64,000 nucleotides of DNA, from positions 372,001 through 436,000 of the forward strand of contig NZ_FNAI01000003.1 of assembly GCF_900101875.1 (NCBI RefSeq). The letters are read 5' to 3'. Position 1 is the first letter of the stretch. Every line of letters begins with the position of its first letter. The stretch comes from Mucilaginibacter pineti. Lineage in GTDB: Bacteria > Bacteroidota > Bacteroidia > Sphingobacteriales > Sphingobacteriaceae. A program made the translations under genes and the position numbers. Positions 27,678 to 36,597 of this stretch are shown one piece after another. The notes beneath the pieces were generated by a model. The model did no database searches. It was given only the letters and a program-made list of their open reading frames with translations, and had not been told where the DNA came from.

Positions 27678-29189
27678 ATGAAAAGTAAACTGTTATTACC
27701 CGGTATTTTCAGCCTTTTAGCATTAGCAGGCTATAGTCAAAACAAACAGCCTTCACTAATACCTGCACAACCTTCGCAGGCACCTGATTATTTTTGTACC
27801 TGGAATGTGCAAGGCTATGCAACGAGTTATAAACCGGTTGAGATAATGAGGCAGGCAATGATCGAAAAAAACGTTTTCGGCCACAATGCTTACGAAGGTT
27901 GGGCGGCTATGTTTTCCAAATTACACAAGGATCTTTACCTGGTATTGGACGATGATTGGGAAACGCCGCTCAACGGCGACAAAAGCTATTACGGTAGTCT
28001 GGTTGTTGATGATGAAAGATTCCCGTCTGTAAGTGGTTTATCTCCCGGGCAAAAACTAACAGCATTATCCAATAAAACAAAAAGCCTGGGTTGGAAAGGC
28101 CTGGGCCTTTGGATTTGCGCGCAGGAGGCCCCCAAATATAAAAACAGTGATAGTGTGGCTTACTGGACCGAGCGTTTTAACTGGATGAAAAACGCGGGCG
28201 TCAGCTATTGGAAGGTAGACTGGGGAAACGATTCGGAAAATGCGGCCTGGCGTGCCTGGCTTACAAAGTTAGGCAGGCAGGTTGCCCCCAAACTTATTAT
28301 TGAACAGGCCATGACCCCATCGGTGCTGTCATCAGCTGCGGTTTACCGTACTTACGATGTGGAAAATGTTATTGCCATACCGCATACGATTAACCGGATT
28401 GGTAAATTGCTTACGGCTTTACCTAAAGGTGAGGCAGTGAGCGTAATTAATTGTGAGGATGAGCCTTATATCGCTGCGGGAACCGGCAGCGCCATAGGTA
28501 TAATGCGACATGAATTTAAAGGCAATTTGCCTGATGGTACTCAGGATTATGTGTTTCCACCAGTGGGAAGAGATCTTAAAAACCGGCTTGATGAAGTAAC
28601 CCGTTGCGTGATGTGGCACAGGATAGCTTTACCTTTTGGTATTAATAAAACAAACGTTTATGTTGACACTGCTTTACTTCATGATAACTGGTTAATGAAA
28701 AAAGGAGAATCATGGATGAGCAATCATGGAGAGGGTTTTAATAACACGTTTCAGGCGCCGGCTGTTATTACCCGCGGCCTGGAAAAGCCAACGGTTACCT
28801 TAAAAAAAGGCGACACCATAAAGCCTTATATCCTGGCATCCCGATATCCTAACGGCGCTATCGCTATTGCTTCCATTGGGCGCACCATTGGCCGGGAGTA
28901 TCTTATGCCCCGTGCAGATGTGGTATTGAAAGTGGAGCGGTCAGATAAACCTTTCGGGATTTTTGGGCATTACAATAACCTAACCATTCAGGTTAATAAA
29001 CTCATGCCTTATTCAAGTATATACGCCCAGGATCTGGCAGGCACTACACCTGTAAATATAACGAAACAGGTTATACGTAAAGGCAATAAGTTTATCATAC
29101 CGGGTGAGGTTATCGATAAAATAGGGCTGGCTGCTGCTTCAAAAAATGACAAGTCTGAACCGGGATTGGTTTTAAGCTTTAAACGATGA
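27678..29189 (+). CDS. Exported glycosidase, clan GH-D-like (alpha-galactosidase type)
   Basis: About 503 residues with a signal peptide (ending ALAGYSQ). The TIM barrel contains GWKGLGLWICAQEAP and ERFNWMKNAGVSYWKVDWG, where Asp181 corresponds to the catalytic nucleophile of GH27/GH36-like enzymes. A C-terminal beta-domain (about 380-500) follows. This suggests a retaining alpha-glycosidase, perhaps alpha-galactosidase, acting on oligosaccharides in the periplasm. The family assignment is by motif only, and the enzyme could belong to another clan. The start ATG at 27678 is used; an in-frame TTG lies 18 bases upstream. Followed by GH97 and GH43 genes. Confidence 0.6.
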   Translation: MKSKLLLPGIFSLLALAGYSQNKQPSLIPAQPSQAPDYFCTWNVQGYATSYKPVEIMRQAMIEKNVFGHNAYEGWAAMFSKLHKDLYLVLDDDWETPLNGDKSYYGSLVVDDERFPSVSGLSPGQKLTALSNKTKSLGWKGLGLWICAQEAPKYKNSDSVAYWTERFNWMKNAGVSYWKVDWGNDSENAAWRAWLTKLGRQVAPKLIIEQAMTPSVLSSAAVYRTYDVENVIAIPHTINRIGKLLTALPKGEAVSVINCEDEPYIAAGTGSAIGIMRHEFKGNLPDGTQDYVFPPVGRDLKNRLDEVTRCVMWHRIALPFGINKTNVYVDTALLHDNWLMKKGESWMSNHGEGFNNTFQAPAVITRGLEKPTVTLKKGDTIKPYILASRYPNGAIAIASIGRTIGREYLMPRADVVLKVERSDKPFGIFGHYNNLTIQVNKLMPYSSIYAQDLAGTTPVNITKQVIRKGNKFIIPGEVIDKIGLAAASKNDKSEPGLVLSFKR

Positions 29190-29322
29190 TATAACTTGCC
29201 TTATTTAGGGATAATACGGCGGCAGCATTCTTTATTTACTTTTAATAGCAGATTTCTTAAACTTTTACCCAATTTTAAAGCAAAATTTAAAACCCTGATC
29301 ACACAAATTATTTAACCCAAAA

Positions 29323-31281
29323 ATGAATTTTTTTAACAAAATAGCCGGTTGCCTTATCCTGTTAGGCATATCTGCCCAAATTAATGCACAAACTAAACCC
29401 ATTGAACTGGCATCACCCAATGGCGAACTAAAGGTATCTATCAGCCTTAGTGATAAAATTTATTACTCGGTAACCGGTGGTAGCCAGGAACTATTGACCA
29501 AAAATCATTTGGGGCTGATCTTAAATGACGGTACCCTTGGTGCAAGCCCTAAACTGGTTTCGGCCAAAAAAACTAAAGGCGAAGAAATTATTAAGCCTTA
29601 TGTATCATTGAAATTTTCGACTGTTAAAAGTAATTATAATGATTTACTGCTGACTTTTAAAGGAAATTACGCAGTAGAGTTTCGCGCTTTTGACGATGGG
29701 ATTGCTTACCGCTTTATCACCAATAAAAAAGGAGATATTGAAGTACTGAACGAGGACTTCTCGATCAATTTCCCAACCGGTTACCTGCTGCATTTACAGC
29801 AAAACGATAGCTTTAAAACATCGTACGAAGAAGCTTATCAGCACATTGAATCTACTGACTGGAAAGCAAATGATAAAATGGCCGACCTGCCCGCTTTAAT
29901 AGATACTAAAAAAGACTATAAGATACTGATCAGCGAATCTGATCTGTCTGATTATCCGGGCATGTTCTTAAAGGGTACCGGCAGCGGTGCCGAGGCTACA
30001 TTCCCCAAAGCGCCGCTTGAATTTGGATTTGATGGCGACCGTAGTCAGAAGATATTGAAGTCGGCAGATTATATCGCCAAAACCAAGGGAACCCGCAATT
30101 TTCCCTGGCGCTATTTTGTGATCACTAAAGACGACCGCCAGCTGATGGCCAACACCATGACATTGAAACTGGCATCGAAAAGCGTAATCGCCGATCCGTC
30201 ATGGATTAAACCCGGGCAAGCCAGCTGGGAATGGTGGAACGATGCTACTCCTTACGGGCCCGATGTTAATTTCGTATCGGGCTATAACCTGGATACTTAT
30301 AAATACTATATAGATTTTGCTTCGAAATATGGTATCAAATACATTGTTATGGACGAAGGTTGGGCTAATAGTACAACCGACCCATACACACCAAATCCTA
30401 AGGTTGATGTGAAAGAGCTGATCCGGTATGGTAAAACTAAAAACGTGGATATTATTTTGTGGTTAACCTGGCTAACGGTGCACAACAACATGGATCTGTT
30501 TAAAACCTTCCAGGAGTGGGGCATAAAGGGCGTTAAGATTGATTTTATGGACCGTAGCGACCAATGGATGGTAAACTATTACGAGGATGTAGTTAAAGAA
30601 GCTGCCAAGCACCAGATATTTGTTGATTTTCATGGCGCCTTTAAACCGTCGGGACTGGAGTATAAATATCCAAACCTGATATCATACGAGGGTGTACGCG
30701 GCTTGGAGCAAATGAATGGCTGTAGCCCTGATAACAGCATCTACCTGCCATTTATGCGTAACGCCGTTGGTCCCATGGATTTTACGCCAGGTGCTATGAT
30801 CAATATGCAGCCGGATGTTAACCAGGCTACACGCCCCAATGCATCTGCAAACGGTACTCGTGTAAACCAACTGGCTATGTATGTGGTGTTTGAAAGCGGT
30901 GTGCAAATGTTGTGCGATAATCCTACTCTTTACTATCGTAATGCCGATTGTACCGAATTTATCAGCAGCGTACCTACTACCTGGGACGAAACAAAACCCC
31001 TGGCAGCAACCGTAGGTGAACTGGCCGTTACCGCCAAACGTAAAGGTGGTAAATGGTTTATTGGAGGCATCACCAATGGTAAAGAAAAAACCAGGACTGT
31101 AGAGCTTAACTTTGATTTTTTAGAAAAAGGCAAAACCTATACCATGACGTATTTTGAAGACGGTATAAATGCCGGCAAACAAGCTATGGATTACCGTAAA
31201 AAAACAATGCAGGTGAAAGCCGGCGATAGACTTAATATTAAAATGGTGCGGAACGGTGGCTGGGCGGCTGTTCTTAACTAA
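29323..31281 (+). CDS. GH97-family exported alpha-glycosidase (retaining type)
   Basis: A 652-residue protein with a signal peptide (MNFFNKIAGCLILLGISAQ, ending NAQ). It has an N-terminal beta-supersandwich (about 20-285), a central barrel (WEWWNDATPYG, YIVMDEGWA, WLTWLTVHNN) and a C-terminal beta-domain. GVKIDFMDR supplies Asp407, which fits the nucleophile Asp of retaining GH97 enzymes such as the Bacteroides alpha-galactosidase, rather than the inverting SusB type that lacks it; Glu456 in SYEGVRG fits the acid/base. Alpha-galactosidase activity is therefore the likelier prediction. It follows the GH-D-like enzyme by 134 bases. Confidence 0.88.
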   Translation: MNFFNKIAGCLILLGISAQINAQTKPIELASPNGELKVSISLSDKIYYSVTGGSQELLTKNHLGLILNDGTLGASPKLVSAKKTKGEEIIKPYVSLKFSTVKSNYNDLLLTFKGNYAVEFRAFDDGIAYRFITNKKGDIEVLNEDFSINFPTGYLLHLQQNDSFKTSYEEAYQHIESTDWKANDKMADLPALIDTKKDYKILISESDLSDYPGMFLKGTGSGAEATFPKAPLEFGFDGDRSQKILKSADYIAKTKGTRNFPWRYFVITKDDRQLMANTMTLKLASKSVIADPSWIKPGQASWEWWNDATPYGPDVNFVSGYNLDTYKYYIDFASKYGIKYIVMDEGWANSTTDPYTPNPKVDVKELIRYGKTKNVDIILWLTWLTVHNNMDLFKTFQEWGIKGVKIDFMDRSDQWMVNYYEDVVKEAAKHQIFVDFHGAFKPSGLEYKYPNLISYEGVRGLEQMNGCSPDNSIYLPFMRNAVGPMDFTPGAMINMQPDVNQATRPNASANGTRVNQLAMYVVFESGVQMLCDNPTLYYRNADCTEFISSVPTTWDETKPLAATVGELAVTAKRKGGKWFIGGITNGKEKTRTVELNFDFLEKGKTYTMTYFEDGINAGKQAMDYRKKTMQVKAGDRLNIKMVRNGGWAAVLN

Positions 31282-31566
31282 GGTTAGCAGATAACCTCAC
31301 TATTTGAAGATTGTATGCGCCACGTTAGGTGACTGCACCTTGTGGCCTTGAATCATCCTTGAACCACTTAAGCGCGAACGAAGGGTTAGCCTTTTGTTTA
31401 CCCTAAGAAGTGATGAGGAAAATAAAAATGTAAGATAAGCGGACGACTTCAAACCAGGTTAATACAGTATGCAATACAAAATAGAGGAGGGGGCTTTTTA
31501 TCCGGTGCATGCCGCTAAGGAGGGGGCACTCCTGTACATTTGTATTAGAATTTCAACAATAATCAA
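31282..31566. other. Intergenic region with candidate promoter
   Basis: About 285 bases between the GH97 and GH43 genes. No gene is visible. TACATTTG at 31535-31542 matches the -7 consensus and ends 24 bases before the GH43 ATG, so GH43 likely has its own promoter. Confidence 0.5.
31535..31542 (+). promoter_or_regulatory. Promoter -7 box TACATTTG for the GH43 gene
   Basis: Exact TAnnTTTG match placed 24 bases before the ATG of the GH43 gene. No convincing -33 TTTG at 19-21 bases upstream, so this is a partial match. Confidence 0.45.
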
Positions 31567-32505
31567 ATGAAAAAGCTCTTGCTTATCTTTATATTAACCG
31601 GCTTAATAAATGCCGGTTACGCGCAGGCCGGAAGGGACACCATTAAACTGGCCGATCCGACCATATTTTATGAAAACCATGTGTACTATCTTTACGGCAC
31701 AGGTAACCCGGACGGCTTCGGGGTTTATACCTCGGACGATATGCAACACTGGAAGCTGCATGACAAGCCTGCTTTGTTAAAAGGTAGCAGCTACGGCCGC
31801 CAGGGCTTTTGGGCACCGCAGGTATTTAAGCATCATAGCAGCTATTATATGGCCTATACCGCCGACGAGCATATTGCGATAGCCAGCAGCGACAGTCCGC
31901 TCGGACCTTTTGTACAGCATATACATCACCCTGTTTCTGAGCCTGGGAAGCAGATCGATCCGTTTATTTTTAGGGATACGGATGGTAAGTTCTATCTTTA
32001 TCATGTGCGGTTGGGCAGGGGTAACCGTATCTATGTGGCCCGGCTGAAAGATGACCTCAGCGATATCGATAGTACCACACTTACCGAATGCATCCATGCG
32101 GAACAGGGATGGGAAAATACAGCATCTTCTGACTGGCCAGTATCGGAAGGGCCAACTGTAACCAAGATTGGCGGCCTGTATTATTTGTTTTATTCCGCCA
32201 ATGATTTCCGTAATATTGATTACGCGGTGGGCTACGCAACTGCCACGAGCCCTTATGGTCCATGGACCAAGTACACGGGAAATCCAATACTCAGCAGGAA
32301 AAATACTGGGCAAAACGGTAGCGGTCACGGCGATGTCTTCGCTACCGCGAATGGAGCATGGTATTATGTTTTTCACACACATAGTTCCTCAAGTATCGTC
32401 GGTAAGCGCAAGACTGCTGTTGTCAAACTCTCTATTTCCGGAAAGAACCCGGCGGTAATCTCGGTTATATCCGGGACTTTCCGTTATCTTGAAACAGGAC
32501 CCTGA
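31567..32505 (+). CDS. GH43-family exported glycosidase
   Basis: A 312-residue five-bladed propeller with a signal peptide (MKKLLLIFILTGLINAGYAQ). The three catalytic acids of GH43 are in place: Asp30 in LADPTIF (base), Asp131 in KQIDPFIF (pKa modulator) and Glu194 in SEGPTV (acid). Family members hydrolyse arabinose-, xylose- or galactose-containing side chains; the specificity cannot be assigned by eye. It is the last of three exported glycosidases. No SusC/SusD pair is adjacent. Confidence 0.87.
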   Translation: MKKLLLIFILTGLINAGYAQAGRDTIKLADPTIFYENHVYYLYGTGNPDGFGVYTSDDMQHWKLHDKPALLKGSSYGRQGFWAPQVFKHHSSYYMAYTADEHIAIASSDSPLGPFVQHIHHPVSEPGKQIDPFIFRDTDGKFYLYHVRLGRGNRIYVARLKDDLSDIDSTTLTECIHAEQGWENTASSDWPVSEGPTVTKIGGLYYLFYSANDFRNIDYAVGYATATSPYGPWTKYTGNPILSRKNTGQNGSGHGDVFATANGAWYYVFHTHSSSSIVGKRKTAVVKLSISGKNPAVISVISGTFRYLETGP

Positions 32506-32687
32506 TCAAAAATACCAGGTGTAGCACAAAAAGTAGTTTTTATAAGTAGTGATACAACCGCTTTTAGCCAGCTCTTGGTATAAGAGCCGCCACGTAATTG
32601 ACTTCATTTTGCTGAAATAGAACGGGGCATCGTTAAAATGTGTTAATCATTCCGTGTTTTGGACAAATCTGCGTTGCATCTGGCCGA

Positions 32688-32695
32688 TACCTTTG
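32688..32695 (+). promoter_or_regulatory. Promoter -7 box TACCTTTG
   Basis: An exact TAnnTTTG ending 25 bases before the ATG of the frameshifted SDR gene. A TTTG at 32658-32661 is a poor -33 partner because the spacing (26) is too long. Confidence 0.45.
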
Positions 32696-32720
32696 TTCTC
32701 AATATTTAACAAAGAAACAG

Positions 32721-33538
32721 ATGTCAAAAATAATTTTAATCACCGGCGCCTCACGCGGCTTCGGTAAGATCTGGGCTAAGGCCCTTTTAGAACGCGGCGA
32801 TAAAGTTGCTGCAACCGCCAGGAATACAAAAGATTTAGATGACCCGTAGCCGCTTATGGTGATGCCGTGTTCCCCGTACAATTGGATGTGAATGACCGCG
32901 AGGCTTGTTTTGCAGCAGTAAACAAAGTAAAGGCACACTTTGGCCGTATTGATACGCTCATTAATAACGCCGGCTTTGGCTTATTTGGCGCAATTGAGGA
33001 AACCACTGAGCAACAAGCCCGTGCGCAAATGGAAACAAACTTTTTTGGCGTACTTTGGGTAACACAAGCTATTTTACCAATCATGCGTGAACAAAAGAGC
33101 GGCCACATTATCCAGGTATCCAGCTTCCTGGGTTTGGTAACATTGCCGGTTTTAGGTTTGTACAACGCCTCGAAATATGCCGTGAACGGTTTGAGTGAAA
33201 CATTAGCAAGCGAAGTAAAAGGATTTGGCATCAAAGTAAGCCTGATTGAGCCTAATGGTTTCTCAACAGACTGGGCCGGTGCATCTGCATTCCAAACAGA
33301 ACCTAATGAATTATATACACCAATAAAAGAAGCATTTTTTGCGGCCGCTACGCCAGATAGCTGGGGTAAACCCGAGGCAACTTCACCTGCCGTTTTAGCG
33401 CTGATTGATAGTGAAAACCCGCCCTTACACTTCTTGTTGGGCAAAATAGCTTATCCGGGCGTTAAGCAGGTGTATTCAGATCGTTTGGCCGAATTTGAAA
33501 CCTGGAAGGATGTGTCTGCTGGAGCTCACGGTCATTAA
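32721..33538 (+). pseudogene. Short-chain dehydrogenase with one-base frameshift
   Basis: The gene starts ATGTCAAAAATA with the Rossmann motif TGASRGFG and reaches NTKDLDDP before a stop near 32847. One base further on, the next frame continues with VAAYGDAVFPVQLDVNDRE, then NNAGFGLFGA, SSFLG, the catalytic YNASK and a normal end at 33538. Two bases (CC) stand where three are needed between GAC and GTA, so one base is missing. Both halves are otherwise well conserved, so this is a recent mutation or a sequencing error. If intact it would be an SDR of about 272 residues, perhaps linked to the AraC regulator downstream. Confidence 0.85.
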
Positions 33539-33556
33539 TACATCATTTAAAAAATT

Positions 33557-33597
33557 GAACCACAAGCTACGCAAAGAAATTTCGTAGCTTGTGGTTC
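33557..33597. terminator. Perfect 15-bp hairpin between SDR and AraC genes
   Basis: GAACCACAAGCTACG (33557-33571) pairs fully with CGTAGCTTGTGGTTC (33583-33597) around an 11-base loop. It ends 16 bases before the araC ATG and has only a weak T-rich tail. Either a terminator for the SDR gene or a structural or operator element of the araC leader. Confidence 0.5.
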
Positions 33598-33613
33598 ATT
33601 AGCATTTACGGAA

Positions 33614-34507
33614 ATGAAACATTATAAAAGCTTAGCAGAATTGCATAAAGGGAACGGCTTTCCGCCGCCCGAAAATCCGCTGTTCAGCATCTATCAGTGC
33701 AATGGCGGTCTTTGCTCAATAGGTGACCGGGAATTTACCAGCGATTTTTATATGATCGGCTTTAAAAAGATTATTTCAGGGCACATTCTATATGGCCGTA
33801 CCAAATACGACCACGAGCGGGGTTCTATGACCTTCTTCAAGCCACGGCAGGTAATTGAAATGAGGAACCTGGCGATGGAGGAAGACGGTTTCCTGATCTT
33901 TATCCATGAGGATTTCCTGAACGGACATAGCCTGCATGATGAAATTAAGAAATATCATTACTTTGATTACGAGATAAATGAAGCCTTGCACCTTTCTCCA
34001 AGTGAAGAAAAGACCATCTGGGATCTCTACCATAAAATCGAAACCGAATATCAGAATAACCAGGATGAATACAGCCGAGAACTGATCCTGGCTAATGTAG
34101 ATACCTTGTTAAAATACAGTCAGCGCTTTTACAAAAGGCAATTTCTCAACCGTACAGCACTCTCCGGCAAAACAGTTACAAAATTTAATCAGGAGATAGA
34201 CCGTTATGTAGCCAGCGGCGCGCTTGCCACCAAAGGCTTACCGTCTGTTCATGATATGGCTGCCCGCCTGAATATATCTGCCGGCTATTTGAGCGATGTA
34301 CTCAAACAGGAAAGCGGCAAAACCGCGCTGGAACATATCCACATCTATTTGATGTCCGAAGCCAAGAACCGGCTCCGAAGCGAAGATAAATCTGTTTCAG
34401 AGATCGCTTATGGTTTAGGCTTTGACAACCTTTCCTATTTTTCACGGTTGTTTAAAAAGGAAGTAGGCATCAGCCCTAATCTATTTAAGAAGCAGCTGCT
34501 TAACTAA
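33614..34507 (+). CDS. AraC-family transcriptional regulator
   Basis: A 297-residue protein with an N-terminal sensing region of about 190 residues (beta-rich, FYMIGFKKIISGHILYGRT) and a C-terminal AraC DNA-binding domain: VHDMAARLNISAGYLSDVLKQESGKTALEHIH then VSEIAYGLGFDNLSYFSRLFKKEVGISPNLFKK. The gene sits just after the frameshifted SDR, a common arrangement in which such a regulator controls a neighbouring SDR. No other target is evident. Confidence 0.9.
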   Translation: MKHYKSLAELHKGNGFPPPENPLFSIYQCNGGLCSIGDREFTSDFYMIGFKKIISGHILYGRTKYDHERGSMTFFKPRQVIEMRNLAMEEDGFLIFIHEDFLNGHSLHDEIKKYHYFDYEINEALHLSPSEEKTIWDLYHKIETEYQNNQDEYSRELILANVDTLLKYSQRFYKRQFLNRTALSGKTVTKFNQEIDRYVASGALATKGLPSVHDMAARLNISAGYLSDVLKQESGKTALEHIHIYLMSEAKNRLRSEDKSVSEIAYGLGFDNLSYFSRLFKKEVGISPNLFKKQLLN

Positions 34508-34784
34508 ATATACCGAAAGCCTGCTTTATAAGTTTTTTTTGTTTGCCTATCGTAAAAAATGTAACAAGCATCTGAACAAATCTACTCAAACGCGTGCACT
34601 CCGTATTCCTAATGGCTGGTTTTCAACCAAGAATTTGTCTATTCGTTCTTTTTTAGCTTACCAACAATTGATAGTGGAATACAATAAAACCTTGATCACG
34701 CTCATATCATCACCGTTTTTACACAAAAATCATTAAATTGTGCATCAATATCAACGAAAAGGATTGAAATAAAATAAAATCTAC

Positions 34785-34792
34785 TAAATTTG
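34785..34792 (+). promoter_or_regulatory. Promoter of the ECF sigma gene, TAAATTTG
   Basis: Exact TAnnTTTG with a TTG at 34764-34766 as -33 partner (spacing 18). Only 6 bases separate the box from the ATG at 34799, so the message should be nearly leaderless. The box sits in a palindrome TCTAC-7 bases-GTAGA (34780-34796). Confidence 0.6.
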
Positions 34793-34798
34793 TAGACT

Positions 34799-35380
34799 AT
34801 GCGGATTGATCAGGATAGGGAGCTCGAATTAATCAGGAAACTCAAGGAGCAGGATGAGCAGGCTTTCTCGCATTTATATAATTTATATGTGAAAAGGATA
34901 TATGCGTTTGTCTTAAGTATCCTGAAATCTCCTGTATTAACCGAAGATGTTGTTCAGGACACTTTTGTAAAATTGTGGGAATCCACGGCGTTCTTACAAA
35001 CCGACCGATCTTTACTCCCCTTTCTTTTTACCATAGCCAGAAACACCTCATTGAATATGATTCGCCGTGCTTCGCGCGAAACCTGGATCACGGATGAAAT
35101 AGCTATGTATAGTATTGATCTGGCTGAGGATGCGCATCAATATACACAGCGTAAACAAACATCAGGTTTTATCATCGATGCCATAAACCAGTTACCACCC
35201 CAGCGTAAACTGATATATGATATGTGCCGCAATGATGGTTATTCATATAAACAGGCTGCCGAAAAATTAGGCATCAGCAGTAGTACCGTAAATAGCCAGA
35301 TGGTAAAGGCAATCAAGTTTATCAAAGCTTACATGATCCGTCATGGTGCACTGTTTTTGCTTTTATTAATAAAAAAATAA
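34799..35380 (+). CDS. ECF RNA polymerase sigma factor
   Basis: A 193-residue sigma-70-type factor. Region 2 is AFSHLYNLYVKRIYAFV then TEDVVQDTFVKLWES and ARNTSLNMIRR; region 4 is LPPQRKLIYDMCRNDGYSYKQAAEKLGISSSTVNSQMVKAI. The C-terminus ends in a hydrophobic stretch (LFLLLLIKK). It is followed by a FecR anti-sigma gene and a SusC with an STN domain, the standard surface-signalling layout: ligand at SusC, then FecR, then release of the sigma factor. Likely target is the susC-susD-tlpA genes just downstream. Confidence 0.92.
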   Translation: MRIDQDRELELIRKLKEQDEQAFSHLYNLYVKRIYAFVLSILKSPVLTEDVVQDTFVKLWESTAFLQTDRSLLPFLFTIARNTSLNMIRRASRETWITDEIAMYSIDLAEDAHQYTQRKQTSGFIIDAINQLPPQRKLIYDMCRNDGYSYKQAAEKLGISSSTVNSQMVKAIKFIKAYMIRHGALFLLLLIKK

Positions 35381-35424
35381 ATTTATTTTAATGTAAAGTA
35401 AATGTTCTGTTCTTGTTAAGTGTA

Positions 35425-36438
35425 ATGCTTAAAACAAGAAAGAATTTGGACGCATCCGTTAAACAGCTTTTCTTAAACTTCATATCCAATCAATGCACTA
35501 ACGAAGAAAAGGTGCAGGTTCTGGCGTATATAAATGCCGGTAGCTATGCGGATGAGTGGGAAGCTGCCATGAAAGAAACAGAATATTTAAAGGTAACAGT
35601 TACAAACCACACTTTTGACCAGGCCGCGCTATATAAAAAAATAAGGCTACAGGCAGGTATTGTAAAAAATAACAGCAGGCCATTAAAATGGCTGGCTGTC
35701 GCCGCCACATCACTGCTACTATGCGGTATAAGCTTCTATATGTTAAAACCCGCAGTAAGAATCGGCCAGCCCCTGGCGGTCAAAACCAATACCGTAAAAC
35801 CCCCACAGCAAAGCGGCCGCAAGTGGATCAAATTACCAGATGGCACCTCAGTACAGCTTAATAATAACAGTCATTTAGACTATCCCGATAGTTTTGCAGG
35901 TAAAACTACCCGTGAGGTAACCCTAAGCGGTGAAGCCTATTTTGACGTAAAGCACGATGCCGCTCATCCTTTCATTATTCATACCGGAAAAATAACGACT
36001 ACTGTTTTAGGCACCGCTTTCGATATATCTGCCTATAAAGCAAATGCTAAGGTAACCGTAACAGTAAGCCGCGGAAGGGTTCTGGTGCAGGAAGCTGATA
36101 GAACGCTGGCGATATTAACACGCAACCAGCAATTGCGATGGACACCCGACCTAAGCGTCCCAAGCAAACAGGAAATAGATGCCAGCACCGTAACCACATG
36201 GAAAGATAATGATCTGATCATGGATGATATTACCCTGGCCGAAGCCGCCGGCATGGTGGCCAAACGTTATGGTGTGAACATATTATTTAAAAACGACAAG
36301 GTTAAAGCTTGCCGGTTCACGGCGGCTTTCCTGAATAGGAACGGGATAGGGCAGGTGCTGAGCGTATTAAGTGATATCACCGGCGCTAAACTTGAACTTA
36401 AAAACGGTGTGGTAATTATTGACGGACCGGGTTGCTGA
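35425..36438 (+). CDS. FecR-family anti-sigma factor
   Basis: About 337 residues. A cytoplasmic N-terminal region with NLDASVKQLFLNFISNQCT (about 1-90) is followed by one transmembrane helix (LKWLAVAATSLLLCGISFYML), the periplasmic FecR domain (WIKLPDGTSVQLNNNSHLDYP, EVTLSGEAYFDVKHD, TTVLGTAFDISAY) and a C-terminal DUF4974 domain (ITLAEAAGMVAKRYGVNI). It would bind the ECF factor in the cytoplasm and the STN domain of the SusC outside. The ATG at 35425 is preferred over an in-frame TTG at 35413. Confidence 0.92.
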   Translation: MLKTRKNLDASVKQLFLNFISNQCTNEEKVQVLAYINAGSYADEWEAAMKETEYLKVTVTNHTFDQAALYKKIRLQAGIVKNNSRPLKWLAVAATSLLLCGISFYMLKPAVRIGQPLAVKTNTVKPPQQSGRKWIKLPDGTSVQLNNNSHLDYPDSFAGKTTREVTLSGEAYFDVKHDAAHPFIIHTGKITTTVLGTAFDISAYKANAKVTVTVSRGRVLVQEADRTLAILTRNQQLRWTPDLSVPSKQEIDASTVTTWKDNDLIMDDITLAEAAGMVAKRYGVNILFKNDKVKACRFTAAFLNRNGIGQVLSVLSDITGAKLELKNGVVIIDGPGC

Positions 36439-36597
36439 TAAAAGATACACACGTAGTTAGTTAACAATCAAAACCCCTAAATATGATTAAATAAAAAAAA
36501 CACTATTACAAATGACATAAAAAAGTAAACCCCGGCGGTAACCAGGGCTTACTAAACGGTCTTAAATTTATTTCTCAAACAACGTAAAACCAATGCA

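Noticed and set aside
31777..32382. Reverse frame of 201 codons inside the GH43 gene
   Set aside because: GH43 catalytic residues are all on the forward strand; the reverse frame is a shadow.
32854..33444. Reverse frame of 196 codons in the SDR gene
   Set aside because: SDR motifs are on the forward strand; the frame is only open because of the codon pattern.
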